From contig NZ_CAMZOK010000002.1 of assembly GCF_947331465.1 (NCBI RefSeq), positions 124,001 to 188,000 on the forward strand: a DNA stretch of 64,000 nucleotides. Direction: 5' to 3'. Within the stretch, counting starts at the first letter, position 1. The number at the start of each line of letters is the position of its first letter. The position numbers were made by a program, and so were the translations under genes. The notes beneath the pieces were generated by a model. That model saw only the letters and a program-made list of their open reading frames with translations. It searched no databases and had not been told where the DNA came from. Positions 24,075 through 32,652 of this stretch are shown here, piece after piece. The DNA comes from Shimia sp. Alg240-R146 (GTDB lineage: Bacteria; Pseudomonadota; Alphaproteobacteria; Rhodobacterales; Rhodobacteraceae).

Positions 24075-26315
24075 ATGAACAAAGTTGGAAAAATCGCGCG
24101 TCGTACGTTTTTGATCGGCGCAGCCGCAGTGGCCGGTGGCGTTGCTTTTGGCGTCTACAAAGTCCGCACTCCTTTTGACAATCCGCTGGAAAATGACCTT
24201 GCGGATGGATCCGCAACTTTTAACCCATGGGTGATTATCGACAGCGAAAAAGTCACGTTGATCGGCCCACATGGCGACAAAGGGCAGGGCATTGCTCACG
24301 CGCAAGCCGCGCTTATTGCCGAAGAGCTCGACATCGAGTTCGGGCAGTTCGAAACCAGTTTCGGCAAGCCCGACAAGGCCTATTGGAACCGTGCAATGGC
24401 TGATGATGGCGTGCCGTTCATGTTCACGGACAAGAGTTTTTCGGCGGAAAGCATGCGCACGGTCATGGGGGGGCTGCTGAAACTCTTGGGTATGCAAGGC
24501 ACAGGCGGATCAAGTTCGATCCCTGACAGTTTTGTCAAACTGCGTGAGGCAGGTGCGATGGCCCGCGAAACGCTGAAGTTGGCCGCGTCAAATCTCAGCG
24601 GTGTGCCTGTCAGCGACCTAAAGACCGCCAACGGGGCTGTTGTTTTGCCCGATGGATCGGAGCTTGCATACACCGCGTTGGCGGGTGAAGCAGCCAAATT
24701 GGATCCGGTTCGGGAAATCAAACTGCGGGAGCCCAGCGAGTGGCGCCTGATCGGGAAACCGATGCAGCGACTTGATATCATGTCGAAATCTACCGGCACA
24801 ATGAATTACGGCATTGACGTTGATGTTGATGGCGCTGTTCACGCTGCTGTCGTGTGCAACCCGCGTCAGGGTGGGGCTTTGAATGGCTACGATGCTGATG
24901 CGGCGAAGGAAATGCGTGGAGTTCAGAAAATTGTCGATGTGTCTGGCGGCGTGGCCGTGGTTGCCGACAACACATGGCGCGCAATTCAGGCGGCGCAGGC
25001 CATTGAGTTTGATTGGGGGCCAGCACCTTACCCCGCCGAGCAAGATGACCACTGGGCCGAGGTGGCGGCATCATTTGTCGAGGACCGGTTGGACAAGGAG
25101 TGGCGCCACGACGGCGATGTGGATCAAGCCCTGGCTGGCGGCAAAGCTGTCGATGTGGAGTACCGCGTGCCTTACGTTGCCCACGCACCACTTGAGCCGC
25201 TGAACGCGACAGTCTTGGTGGAAGATGACAAAGTAACAGTTTGGACCGGTCATCAAATACCGCGCATGTTGCAACAGCAGGTAGCTGCGGTCACTGGCCA
25301 CGATCCGGAACAAGTTGATTTCCATAACCAGTTCATGGGCGGTAGCTTTGGCCATCGCCTTGAATTCGAGCATGTTAAATTGGCGGCTGAAGTGGCCAAC
25401 CAAATGCGCGGTACTCCGGTCAAATTGACTTATTCGCGCGAAGAGGATTTCGCACACGACTTCCCGCGTCACATCGGCATGGCCAGAGGCAGCGGAGCTG
25501 TACAAGATGGCAAAGTTGTTGCAGTGGATTTGTCAGTGGCCATGCCGTCGGTGATAAATTCGCAAATGGGTCGCGCTGGCTTGTCAGTGCCGGGGCCAGA
25601 CACACAGATTTCCGCAGGTGCCTGGAACAACCCCTATTCCATTCCCAATAGCCGCATGCGGGCTTACCGCGTGCCGGAACTTGCGCCAACATCAAGCTGG
25701 CGTTCCGTTGGGGCATCGGCTGGGGGTTTTTTCTTTGACAGCTTGCTGGATGAGCTGATCCATGAAGCGGGCGCAGATCCGTTGGCTGAACGCATCCGTC
25801 TTATGCAGCACGACGTAAGTCGAAAGGTGCTTGAGGCGGTTGGAGAGATGTCGAATTGGGGCAGCGCCTTGCCCGCAAACACCGGTCGCGGAGTTGCCTT
25901 TGTCGAAAGCTTCGGCGTTCCGACTGCGGAGGTAATTGAAGTCACCAACACCGAAGACGGCATCCGGATCAACAAGGTTTGGGTCGCAGCTGACGTGGGC
26001 ACGGTGGTTGATCCGATTAACTTTGAGAACCTTGTGCAAGGTGGCGTTATCTTTGGCCTTGGTCATGCAATGAATAGTGAGATCACCTATTCCGATGGAA
26101 TGGCGGAGCAAGCGAACTATTGGGATGCGGAAGGTATGCGCATGCACCAATGCCCCGAGATCTTTGTCAAAGGTTTGGAGAATAGCACAAGCGTGCGCGG
26201 GATTGGCGAACCTCCGGTGCCTCCAGCGGCGCCGGCTTTGGCAAATGCGATCTTTGCGGCCACAGGCCAGAGGATCCGCGAATTGCCACTCTATAAGCAC
26301 ATCGACTTTGTGTAA
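24075..26315 (+). CDS. iorB: Molybdopterin-binding subunit of the IorAB-type hydroxylase
   Basis: The catalytic subunit, 746 residues, carrying molybdopterin cytosine dinucleotide. The N-terminus has a twin-arginine signal (ARRTFLIGAAAVAGGVAFG), so the enzyme is exported folded, with IorA carried along. Conserved blocks include MGGSFGHRLEFEHVKLAAEV, WRSVGASAGGFFFDSLLDEL, and near the C-terminus the catalytic glutamate region GIGEPPVPPAAPALANAI. Together with IorA it lacks a cytochrome or FAD subunit in this locus, and no maturation factor (XdhC-like) gene is adjacent. A terminator follows. Confidence 0.93.
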   Translation: MNKVGKIARRTFLIGAAAVAGGVAFGVYKVRTPFDNPLENDLADGSATFNPWVIIDSEKVTLIGPHGDKGQGIAHAQAALIAEELDIEFGQFETSFGKPDKAYWNRAMADDGVPFMFTDKSFSAESMRTVMGGLLKLLGMQGTGGSSSIPDSFVKLREAGAMARETLKLAASNLSGVPVSDLKTANGAVVLPDGSELAYTALAGEAAKLDPVREIKLREPSEWRLIGKPMQRLDIMSKSTGTMNYGIDVDVDGAVHAAVVCNPRQGGALNGYDADAAKEMRGVQKIVDVSGGVAVVADNTWRAIQAAQAIEFDWGPAPYPAEQDDHWAEVAASFVEDRLDKEWRHDGDVDQALAGGKAVDVEYRVPYVAHAPLEPLNATVLVEDDKVTVWTGHQIPRMLQQQVAAVTGHDPEQVDFHNQFMGGSFGHRLEFEHVKLAAEVANQMRGTPVKLTYSREEDFAHDFPRHIGMARGSGAVQDGKVVAVDLSVAMPSVINSQMGRAGLSVPGPDTQISAGAWNNPYSIPNSRMRAYRVPELAPTSSWRSVGASAGGFFFDSLLDELIHEAGADPLAERIRLMQHDVSRKVLEAVGEMSNWGSALPANTGRGVAFVESFGVPTAEVIEVTNTEDGIRINKVWVAADVGTVVDPINFENLVQGGVIFGLGHAMNSEITYSDGMAEQANYWDAEGMRMHQCPEIFVKGLENSTSVRGIGEPPVPPAAPALANAIFAATGQRIRELPLYKHIDFV

Positions 26316-26324
26316 GGTGAAATG

Positions 26325-26362
26325 AAAAAGCCCCCGCAACCGCCTGGTCGCGGGGGCTTTTT
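26325..26362. terminator. Bidirectional terminator between iorB and the enoyl-CoA hydratase gene
   Basis: Arms AAAAAGCCCCCGC and GCGGGGGCTTTTT make a 13-bp stem with a short loop, placed between two convergent genes. Confidence 0.92.
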
Positions 26363-26375
26363 ACTGTTGTGCACC

Positions 26376-27140
26376 CTAGACTGACTTGAAGTTTGGTGGG
26401 CGTTTTTCAAAAAAGGCGGCGCGGCCCTCTTTGGCATTCTCGCTGTCCAACAGGCCTGGTTGTACGTCGCGCTCATAATCGATGGCGCGGTCCAAACGGC
26501 CGGAGTCGAATGCCTTGATCGCGCGAAGCGCGCCCGGGGCGAGAGTTTCAATGTGGTCCGCGAGACTCAAAGCCTCCGCCACGGCCTGACCGTCGTCGCA
26601 CAGCGCGTCAACCATCCCATAACTATGTCCGTCCTCTGCGCTCACGGGTTTGGCGTAAAGCATGATTTGGCGTGCGCGGGCCTGGCCAACGCGGGCGGGA
26701 AGGGAACCCAGAAGGCCATAGTCTGGCATCAAGCCGATCTTTGGGAATGCGGACATGAAACGAGCGGATTTGCCCGCGATCACCGTGTCACACAACATCG
26801 CCAAAGCTAGGCCTGCGCCGGCGGCCCACCCCTCGACTGCAGCGATGACTGGAACGGAGGCACCGGTCATCTGATTGGCCAAGTGCTTGACCTGCTCAAA
26901 GTTGATGCGTTTGAGACGTTGCGGGGCGTCCATGGTCGAAATGTCTCCACCGGACGAAAAGTTACCGCCCGCCCCGGTTAGGATAATCGCGCGCAGGGTC
27001 GGGTCGGCTTCGGCCTCTTGGAGGGCGTCACTCAGCGCCTGACGTGTCCCGGCACCAATCGGGTTCAGTCGTGCCGGGTCATTCAAGGTCAGGACAAGGG
27101 CATTGCCCCGCCGCTCTTGCAGGATCGCGTTCTCGGTCAT
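26376..27140 (-). CDS. Enoyl-CoA hydratase/isomerase family protein
   Basis: A 254-residue crotonase-fold protein. The oxyanion-hole regions are GAGGNFSSGGDIS and VEGWAAGAGLALAML; the catalytic-residue region reads PKIGLMPDYGLLGSLP, where an Asp replaces one of the hydratase glutamates, as in many isomerase- or PaaG-type members. It resembles PaaG/PaaB-like proteins but is not near phenylacetate genes. It stands alone with its own promoter at 27141-27344. Confidence 0.88.
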   Translation of the reverse strand: MTENAILQERRGNALVLTLNDPARLNPIGAGTRQALSDALQEAEADPTLRAIILTGAGGNFSSGGDISTMDAPQRLKRINFEQVKHLANQMTGASVPVIAAVEGWAAGAGLALAMLCDTVIAGKSARFMSAFPKIGLMPDYGLLGSLPARVGQARARQIMLYAKPVSAEDGHSYGMVDALCDDGQAVAEALSLADHIETLAPGALRAIKAFDSGRLDRAIDYERDVQPGLLDSENAKEGRAAFFEKRPPNFKSV

Positions 27141-27344
27141 GGGGTCTCCTATCAGTTGCGGAAAGACTATGCGGTGAACTCATGCGAGGCAAAGGCGCAG
27201 AAAAGGCACGAACGCCACGTTACAAAGCGTTAAGGACACAGGGCAGATTAGTCACAGACGCCGTATGTCTTCGCGCAGTAACCTTTAAAAAATGGGGCGG
27301 TAAAGGTAAAGTTGTTCCGGGATGGAGCAATAAGGCGTAAGCCA

Positions 27345-27731
27345 ATGAACGACTTTCGTAAGATTTTGCACGTTGAGGATGATCCCGACATTCGGGAGAT
27401 TGCCTATTTGGCGCTGGCTGAACTTGGAGGGTTCGAAGTCTTACAATGCGCCAGTGGTATGGAAGCAATTGAAAAGGCAGAGGCTTTTTCGCCAGACGTA
27501 TTTCTGTTGGACATGATGATGCCAGGTATGACCGGCGTCGAAACGATTGTGGCAATCCGTGCTCAGACGTCTTTAAAGGAGGTCCCGGCAATTTTTATGA
27601 CCTCAAAAAACATTGCTACCGAACATCAGGATGAAATCAGAACCTTGGCTGTCGGTGCCATTCAAAAGCCTTTTGATCCAGTGGCATTGCCTGATCAGAT
27701 CCGATCAATGGTTGCCAAGAGCGCGAGCTAG
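27345..27731 (+). CDS. Single-domain response regulator
   Basis: A 128-residue receiver with no output domain. The acidic pocket is HVEDDPDIREIAYL at residues 8-21, the phosphoacceptor Asp lies in VFLLDMMMPGMTG near residue 56, the Thr/Ser in IFMTSKN, and the Lys in AIQKPFDP. All residues for phosphorylation are present. Start at 27345 (MNDFRKI). It converges on the Hpt gene, which with the kinase gene lies just downstream on the other strand, so the three probably form a phosphorelay; this protein would be the shuttle or final receiver. It resembles small CheY/DivK-type proteins. Confidence 0.93.
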   Translation: MNDFRKILHVEDDPDIREIAYLALAELGGFEVLQCASGMEAIEKAEAFSPDVFLLDMMMPGMTGVETIVAIRAQTSLKEVPAIFMTSKNIATEHQDEIRTLAVGAIQKPFDPVALPDQIRSMVAKSAS

Positions 27732-27736
27732 TCGCG

Positions 27737-28075
27737 TCAATCAAGCGCAGAAACGCGCCGTAGCTCTTCCGTGAGCAGATCAGTTGCGACTAAAATTTCG
27801 TAAAATGAAGATTCATCTGGGCGACGCTTGCGCGCTTGATCGACCAAAGCTTCGGCGGCCTCCGCGCGACTACCAAGCGCGGCCATGCCATATGTAGCCG
27901 AAATGCCAGCCAATTTGTGAGTCGCAATGAAAAGGTCTTCGTAAACCGTCCGGTTGGGGCCTGACTCCATCAATACTGTAACCATGTCTTCGATTTCGGC
28001 TTCACGTTGAGGAAGCGTAGCCAGAAAATGCTGGCGAAGTTTTGCGAATTGTTCTTGATGCTCTTGTGGAAACAC
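27737..28075 (-). CDS. Histidine phosphotransfer (Hpt) protein
   Basis: A 112-residue four-helix Hpt protein. The phosphorylated His is H53 in the motif ATHKLAGIS, at the centre of the second main helix. The protein is otherwise helical with no other domain. It lies 18 bases downstream of the histidine kinase gene in the same operon and converges with the receiver gene. It would pass phosphate between receivers, but no hybrid kinase receiver is visible here. Confidence 0.88.
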   Translation of the reverse strand: MFPQEHQEQFAKLRQHFLATLPQREAEIEDMVTVLMESGPNRTVYEDLFIATHKLAGISATYGMAALGSRAEAAEALVDQARKRRPDESSFYEILVATDLLTEELRRVSALD

Positions 28076-28093
28076 TGTGAAAGCCTTTGATCG

Positions 28094-29542
28094 TTATTCG
28101 TTGGTGTCGCCACTTGACGGCGGGAATGTCACATAGAAACACGTGCCTTCGCCCGGAGCGCTTTCAAAGTCGATTTCGGCGCCATGATCATCGACAATTT
28201 GGCGAACAATAGACAACCCCAATCCCGTGCCATCAAAGTCTCGGCGGTCTGAGTTGTCGACCTGCGAAAACTTCTCAAACACCAGGTCTCGCGCGTCGTC
28301 CGGAATCCCAATTCCGAAATCGCGTACTTTGAGTACGGGGTGGTCGTCTTCAAGGCTGGCGCTTAGTTCAATGTAGGAGCCACGATGCGAAAACTTTACC
28401 GCATTGGACAGAAGATTGTCCAAAACCTGCATCATACGTTCATGGTCCGCGCGAATGGTGATCGGGCGCTTGGGGCACGTGACACGGATCACTGTTTCAA
28501 ACTGATCTGCATAGGGTGCGACGGACTGTGCGGCTTCCTCAATCAACTCGCCAAGATCAGTTGCCGAGAAGAAGTAGGTCATCTTGTGCGCCTCCATCTT
28601 CTGGATGTCGAGCAAGTCATTGATCAACTTGCTTAGGCGCTGGCTGTTTTTGTGGGCAATGTCGAGCATACGGGTCGCGCTGTCCGGATTTTTCGCCAGA
28701 TCGGTTTCGCGCAGCAAAGTGAGCGAACCGTTAATTGACGTCAAAGGCGTGCGTAATTCATGGCTCACTACCGATACGAACTGGGATTTCACCTCATAAC
28801 TCTCTTGTGCCCGGTCCCGCTCGGCCCGTAGCGCATCCAGTTGATCCAGACCTTTTTGATAGAGTCTCAAGAAGATGACGGAGCATTCCAGCACGAAGTA
28901 CAGAACAAACAATGCAGTCGCAAAGTGCAACCAGGCTGTGGATTGATACGAAGTATGTTCGTTCCAGATATCTGCGCCGGGAATGAAGATGAACAAACCG
29001 CCATAGATCACCAAGCGCACCGCCAGAACCTGCGGCAATTGGTGGTTGTTTACCGCCGCAAACAGACCGGCAGCAAACAAGAAGAACAGGGATGAAAAAT
29101 GCTCTGTTGGGCCTTCAAGCTTGGCAATCAGCAGGGTAAAAATCGCCACCGCCAGTGAGCTCAGAGTATTTGAGAAGAACAGCCATTTCAGCAGCACAAT
29201 ACTGTGACGGAAAGAGTGATCTTTGCGGTTGATGACACGTAAGGAAATGAGGCTATCGAAAAGGTCAGTCGCCTGACAGAGCAGATAACAAAGCACTGCA
29301 ATTGGTATCGAATAGTAGAACCCGCAGAGGATCGCGGCGCCGGCATAAATCCCTTGGCGTTGCCAAAAAAGCGCCAGACCACCGCTGGCAAAGTCATGCA
29401 TTTGCTTCTTAAGGCGACGCGCTTCTTCGACAGAGATGCGCGCGGAAGGAAACATCGTCCGTAGTCGACGTGACCAGCGGAAGGCCCAGACTTGCAGCCA
29501 GTGGTAAGACTTTGTTTTGCCGTCAATCATCTGCGTTTCCAC
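28094..29542 (-). CDS. Membrane-bound sensor histidine kinase
   Basis: A 482-residue kinase. After a basic cytoplasmic N-terminus, residues about 55-225 contain six or so membrane helices (for example IYAGAAILCGFYYSIPIAVL and YGGLFIFIPGADIW), which are the likely sensing domain. A coiled coil leads to the HisKA box SVVSHELRTPLTSINGSL (His near residue 265), then the N box DNLLSNAVKFSH, G1 DFGIGIPDDA and G2 GTGLGLSIV of the ATPase domain. There is no receiver domain fused. It is immediately upstream of the Hpt gene. The multi-helix sensor resembles 7TM/MASE-type modules rather than a periplasmic PAS sensor; the ligand could be hydrophobic. Confidence 0.93.
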   Translation of the reverse strand: METQMIDGKTKSYHWLQVWAFRWSRRLRTMFPSARISVEEARRLKKQMHDFASGGLALFWQRQGIYAGAAILCGFYYSIPIAVLCYLLCQATDLFDSLISLRVINRKDHSFRHSIVLLKWLFFSNTLSSLAVAIFTLLIAKLEGPTEHFSSLFFLFAAGLFAAVNNHQLPQVLAVRLVIYGGLFIFIPGADIWNEHTSYQSTAWLHFATALFVLYFVLECSVIFLRLYQKGLDQLDALRAERDRAQESYEVKSQFVSVVSHELRTPLTSINGSLTLLRETDLAKNPDSATRMLDIAHKNSQRLSKLINDLLDIQKMEAHKMTYFFSATDLGELIEEAAQSVAPYADQFETVIRVTCPKRPITIRADHERMMQVLDNLLSNAVKFSHRGSYIELSASLEDDHPVLKVRDFGIGIPDDARDLVFEKFSQVDNSDRRDFDGTGLGLSIVRQIVDDHGAEIDFESAPGEGTCFYVTFPPSSGDTNE

Positions 29543-29640
29543 GTTTTAGTGCCACAATGCGCGGCATGGTTTACACGGTCTTAATGCGCAAATGTGGCTG
29601 GAGAATGGATCGCCTGTGCCGAGATTGGGTCGCTTTGGCG

Positions 29641-30024
29641 TCAGTGCGTAGGCGTGTGCGGCGCAACTTGATAAACGCGTCCCGCGTAGGACAAATCGGG
29701 TTGTTTCCCGGCACGTAGCAGAAAGCTACGCATCTCAAATGTTGTGTCTACGTGCTTGTTACCATGTGGGAGGTATCCGGATTGCTCAAAAGCACCATGT
29801 GCCTCAATCACGTCCCCGATTGAGATTTCGCTTTGAAAGCGATGGATCAAACGATCCTCTCGAATGGTGAAGCACACCCTTTTGGGATACCGAAACCCCG
29901 GAGCCTGTGTTTGTGCCGCGGCTTGAGGGGAGATATCCACCAAGAGTTTCGGTTGCGCAGACTTCAAAAGCAACGTGCCTGCGACTTCACCTTTGACGTG
30001 AAAATTCATGAAATATGGGTGCAT
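29641..30024 (-). CDS. Conserved hypothetical protein, possibly OB-fold
   Basis: A 127-residue cytoplasmic protein between the kinase and the luxI gene. Its order of strands, with SIGDVIEAHGAFEQSGYLPH followed by THE-type motif VDTTFEMRSFLL, looks like a beta-barrel (OB-like) fold. It has no membrane segment and no known family I can name. Start at 30024 (MHPYFMNF) is favoured; an ATG five codons upstream (MRKPA) is the alternative. It is transcribed towards the kinase. Its promoter faces that of luxI. Confidence 0.65.
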   Translation of the reverse strand: MHPYFMNFHVKGEVAGTLLLKSAQPKLLVDISPQAAAQTQAPGFRYPKRVCFTIREDRLIHRFQSEISIGDVIEAHGAFEQSGYLPHGNKHVDTTFEMRSFLLRAGKQPDLSYAGRVYQVAPHTPTH

Positions 30025-30585
30025 TGCTGGCTTTCTCATTACTCAAAATGCCGCGGAAAATTGCAGCGACGATTCCAACCTGAATGAATAAGTGGGCAAT
30101 TTCGTGGTGAGCTTGGGCTATTTATGGGATCTAAAAAAATGAGATCGGCATTGCGAACCTCAGAATTTTTCCATTCTCAATCAATGACCCAAAATGCCCA
30201 ATAAAATAGAGGCATTGCCGCGAACTTGTGCATCGCTACCCTTTTCTAGGTTGAGGCAGACGTAACGGAAGTGCCGGAAAGGTAGAAAAACATATTGGAA
30301 AGAACACCAAAGTGTGCGTCAATTGCTTGGAGAGGTCGAGCAGTTGCCCCGTTTCAAACGCAGAATGCGTTTTTGAGTTTTTTGTGGATCACGTTGCCAT
30401 TGAAAGTGGAAAACGTACCACAGCGTTGGCGCCGTTGGGGATGGGTGTGGCAAAGGTCCGACCTCTTTGTGGTGTACGTGGTTTTTTGGTTTTGTAACGC
30501 GTTCCGGGTCCCCAATCTACTTTGCCGCGGTCCGGTGTTTGTGAGTGATCACTTTGTGTCGACTAAATTCCGGAGACTAAGCGCA
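30025..30585. other. Long leader and promoter region of luxI
   Basis: A 561-base gap between divergent genes. Direct repeats CAAAATGCC occur at about 30046 and 30190, and GGCATTGC at about 30143 and 30213. At 30356-30372 the arms AAACGCA/TGCGTTT form a small hairpin followed by T-rich sequence, a possible attenuator. The perfect palindrome AGTGATCACT is at 30544. The open frame from 30295 that runs into luxI has no ribosome-binding site at its start and its translation looks random. Confidence 0.5.
30544..30553. promoter_or_regulatory. Perfect palindrome just upstream of luxI
   Basis: AGTGATCACT, within TGAGTGATCACTTTG, lies 33 bases before the luxI start codon. It is shorter than a lux box and not a match to the usual lux-box ends (CTG...CAG), but its position suits an operator. 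Confidence 0.35.
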
Positions 30586-31173
30586 ATGCTTGCGACCACC
30601 CTATCGTTTGAAAACATGCATCAGCATGGCGAACTGATGGTAAATCTTTTGAAAGCGCGAAAGCAGTCTTTCATTGTCCAGAACAACTGGGACCTGCCCG
30701 AAGCTGAGGGCATGGAGTACGATCAGTATGATACGCCGGCCAGCCGCTGGATCGCTGTCCATGACGGTGACAAAATATTGGCCGGCATCCGTTTGACACC
30801 CACGACAGCAAAATGTGGGATGTACACTTATATGATCCGGGATGCCCAAAAAGGCATGTTGGATTCAATACCGTCTGATTTGCTGGATTTCGAAGCTCCG
30901 GTGGATCCGGACGTCTGGGAATCCAGTCGGGTCTTTGTGTCCCACCTTGTGCCTGCGGAGCAGCGCACTAAGGTTCAAACACAACTCATGATGCAGTTGA
31001 TCGAGACGTCCCGCGCCTTAAATGCACGGCAGGTTCTTGGTTTGGTACCTGCAGTATGGTCGCGCTGGATTGGTCGATTGGGGCTGGTTGCGGAGAAGGC
31101 AGGGCCAGTGATGGTGATCGACGGCGCCCGCGTCCAAGTCGCGCGGATGGATCTGACTGCGGTGCCGCACTAG
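30586..31173 (+). CDS. luxI: LuxI-type N-acyl-homoserine lactone synthase
   Basis: Makes an N-acyl-homoserine lactone from S-adenosylmethionine and an acyl-ACP or acyl-CoA. In the 195-residue protein the invariant LuxI residues are in register: R25, F29, W35, D46, D49, R69, E112 and R115 (WESSRVFV); position 82 is Tyr rather than Phe. The C-terminal acyl-binding half is short but complete. The start at 30586 follows GGAGA; the in-frame 97-codon upstream extension is not credible. No luxR gene is adjacent or anywhere in the window, so this is a solo synthase here. Next to it are a receiver protein and, 3 kb away, an Hpt/kinase/receiver set. Confidence 0.9.
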   Translation: MLATTLSFENMHQHGELMVNLLKARKQSFIVQNNWDLPEAEGMEYDQYDTPASRWIAVHDGDKILAGIRLTPTTAKCGMYTYMIRDAQKGMLDSIPSDLLDFEAPVDPDVWESSRVFVSHLVPAEQRTKVQTQLMMQLIETSRALNARQVLGLVPAVWSRWIGRLGLVAEKAGPVMVIDGARVQVARMDLTAVPH

Positions 31174-31192
31174 ACCAATTTATTCTTGCACA

Positions 31193-31224
31193 GGCAAAAA
31201 AATGGACCGGCTCAAAGCCGGTCC
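31193..31224 (-). terminator. Terminator between luxI and the receiver protein gene
   Basis: Arms GGACCGGC and GCCGGTCC with a five-base loop; on the minus strand the hairpin is followed by ATTTTTTTGCC, so it terminates the leftward response regulator transcript and may also act on luxI. Confidence 0.8.
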
Positions 31225-31238
31225 GTTGCGTTTCGAAC

Positions 31239-32318
31239 TCACCCGAAGGCCGTCGCGCGGCCGTCGCCCGTAGTGTCTTCTTTCAATGCGTCTTGCAGCA
31301 AAACTTCGTACGCCCGGCGCTCCATTTCCGTTTGAAACCCAGTACGCGGAGCCAAGCGCACAGATTTGCGCAACAAGGCCAGAACTTCTTTCTGGCTCTT
31401 GGCGCGCACCTCGGCGCTTGCCGACGCTTTCTGAAGAGAAAAGAGAGCACCTGCCCGTGTTAACGAACGCAGACTGAATGCCTCACCAACACAGATCTTG
31501 GCTGGGGTTTCGATGTCGCGCAGCGCTGGGCAGTATTCTAGCCGGGTATTAAGATCGAGCTCGTACTTCACGTGTGAAAACCCGCTGTTGCGTGGCAGCA
31601 AGCAAAGAAAGACGCCGTTGCCGCGATAGGCGGCCATTGCCCCGTTATCTGCCAGTACCGATACGATCTCGCTTGAGATGTCGGTCAGCATTTGCCTGAA
31701 GATGATCGGGTCTGACTTATTAAATATCTTTTCCACACCGGCGATCTTCACCGCAAAAACAGAGCTACGTAGCAGCTTGGAACGCGAAAGTTGCATAATG
31801 TAGTTTTCAAAGGCCACATAGCCAACGACCTGAGTTACACCAATAATTTCGACAGGCTCATTCAGGCTGTGAGTCGTACTCTGTATAAGATCACGCTTGA
31901 GTGCGGTCATCTCGGAGGTCGATGCGATTACCCGCTGCTGTTCTCCAACCAATTTGTCAGCGACGCCTATGCGGCTAAACAGCTCGAGAAAGTCGAACGG
32001 CTTGGTGATATAGTCGGTCGCACCAGCGGCAAAGGCGCCGTCGATATACCGTTTTTGAGACATGGCCGTCAGCATAATGATTGGCGTGCGGGCATACCCC
32101 TTAGTTTTTCGGATTTTTTCAGCCAACGTGATGCCGTCCATGACCGGCATCTGGATGTCCAATAGAAAGCAATCAAACGGAGTCGTCTGACGCGCTATGG
32201 CGCGAATAGCCTCTGGTCCGGATGGCACCGTTACCAATTCGTGATTAGTTTTGGCGGCCACAGCTTCGGTAAGCAGCGCGCAAATGTTCTCGTCGTCGTC
32301 GACGGCCAAAATCTTCAT
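31239..32318 (-). CDS. Response regulator with a degenerate cyclase-like output region
   Basis: A 359-residue protein. Residues 1-125 are a complete receiver: VDDDENICALL acidic pocket, phosphoacceptor Asp in CFLLDIQMPVMDG, Thr in IIMLTAMSQ, Lys in DYITKPFDF. A linker helix follows. Residues about 160-300 look like a nucleotide-cyclase-fold domain that has lost its signature: FAVKIAGVEKIF and AYRGNGVFLCLLPRN are at the places of the GGDEF strands, but no GGDEF motif is present. The tail is helical. The output is therefore probably protein-binding or a non-enzymatic sensor, not diguanylate synthesis. It converges on luxI, and the two share a terminator. Confidence 0.85.
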   Translation of the reverse strand: MKILAVDDDENICALLTEAVAAKTNHELVTVPSGPEAIRAIARQTTPFDCFLLDIQMPVMDGITLAEKIRKTKGYARTPIIMLTAMSQKRYIDGAFAAGATDYITKPFDFLELFSRIGVADKLVGEQQRVIASTSEMTALKRDLIQSTTHSLNEPVEIIGVTQVVGYVAFENYIMQLSRSKLLRSSVFAVKIAGVEKIFNKSDPIIFRQMLTDISSEIVSVLADNGAMAAYRGNGVFLCLLPRNSGFSHVKYELDLNTRLEYCPALRDIETPAKICVGEAFSLRSLTRAGALFSLQKASASAEVRAKSQKEVLALLRKSVRLAPRTGFQTEMERRAYEVLLQDALKEDTTGDGRATAFG

Positions 32319-32652
32319 TCTCAGCCCCTTCTTGGGTGCAAAAATTCCAAGTTCTACCCAAACCGTTTCATACGCACGGCCGACGTGGGTGTGTCAGCCT
32401 TTGGAGCTAAAGTGCCGATGGAATGCGTCGAGAAAGGGGCGAAAGCTGGACCAATTAGAATTTTTGAATAATTGTCAAAAAATTGCCAAAGTCTGACGCT
32501 GATTGGCGTCGGTTTCGGGGGGGGAGCGGGGAAAAGCCACCGAAATGGCGTGTGATCGTCTGCGTAGAACGACGTATTTGCCGGTTGGCCAATGGACTGA
32601 TTTTCTTCAATTGGGGTGCGACAGTGTGAGGTCGACTGCTAAAAATGTCAGC
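32319..32652. other. Intergenic region between the receiver gene and cobF
   Basis: 334 bases at the downstream end of the cobalamin block and upstream of the leftward receiver gene, whose promoter must be here. A GACGC/GCGTC dyad at about 32493-32508 has no T-tract. No gene or named site is seen. Confidence 0.5.

Noticed and set aside
30295-30585. A 97-codon N-terminal extension of LuxI
   Set aside because: LuxI family residues align from ATG 30586, which has a GGAGA upstream; the extension has a random composition.
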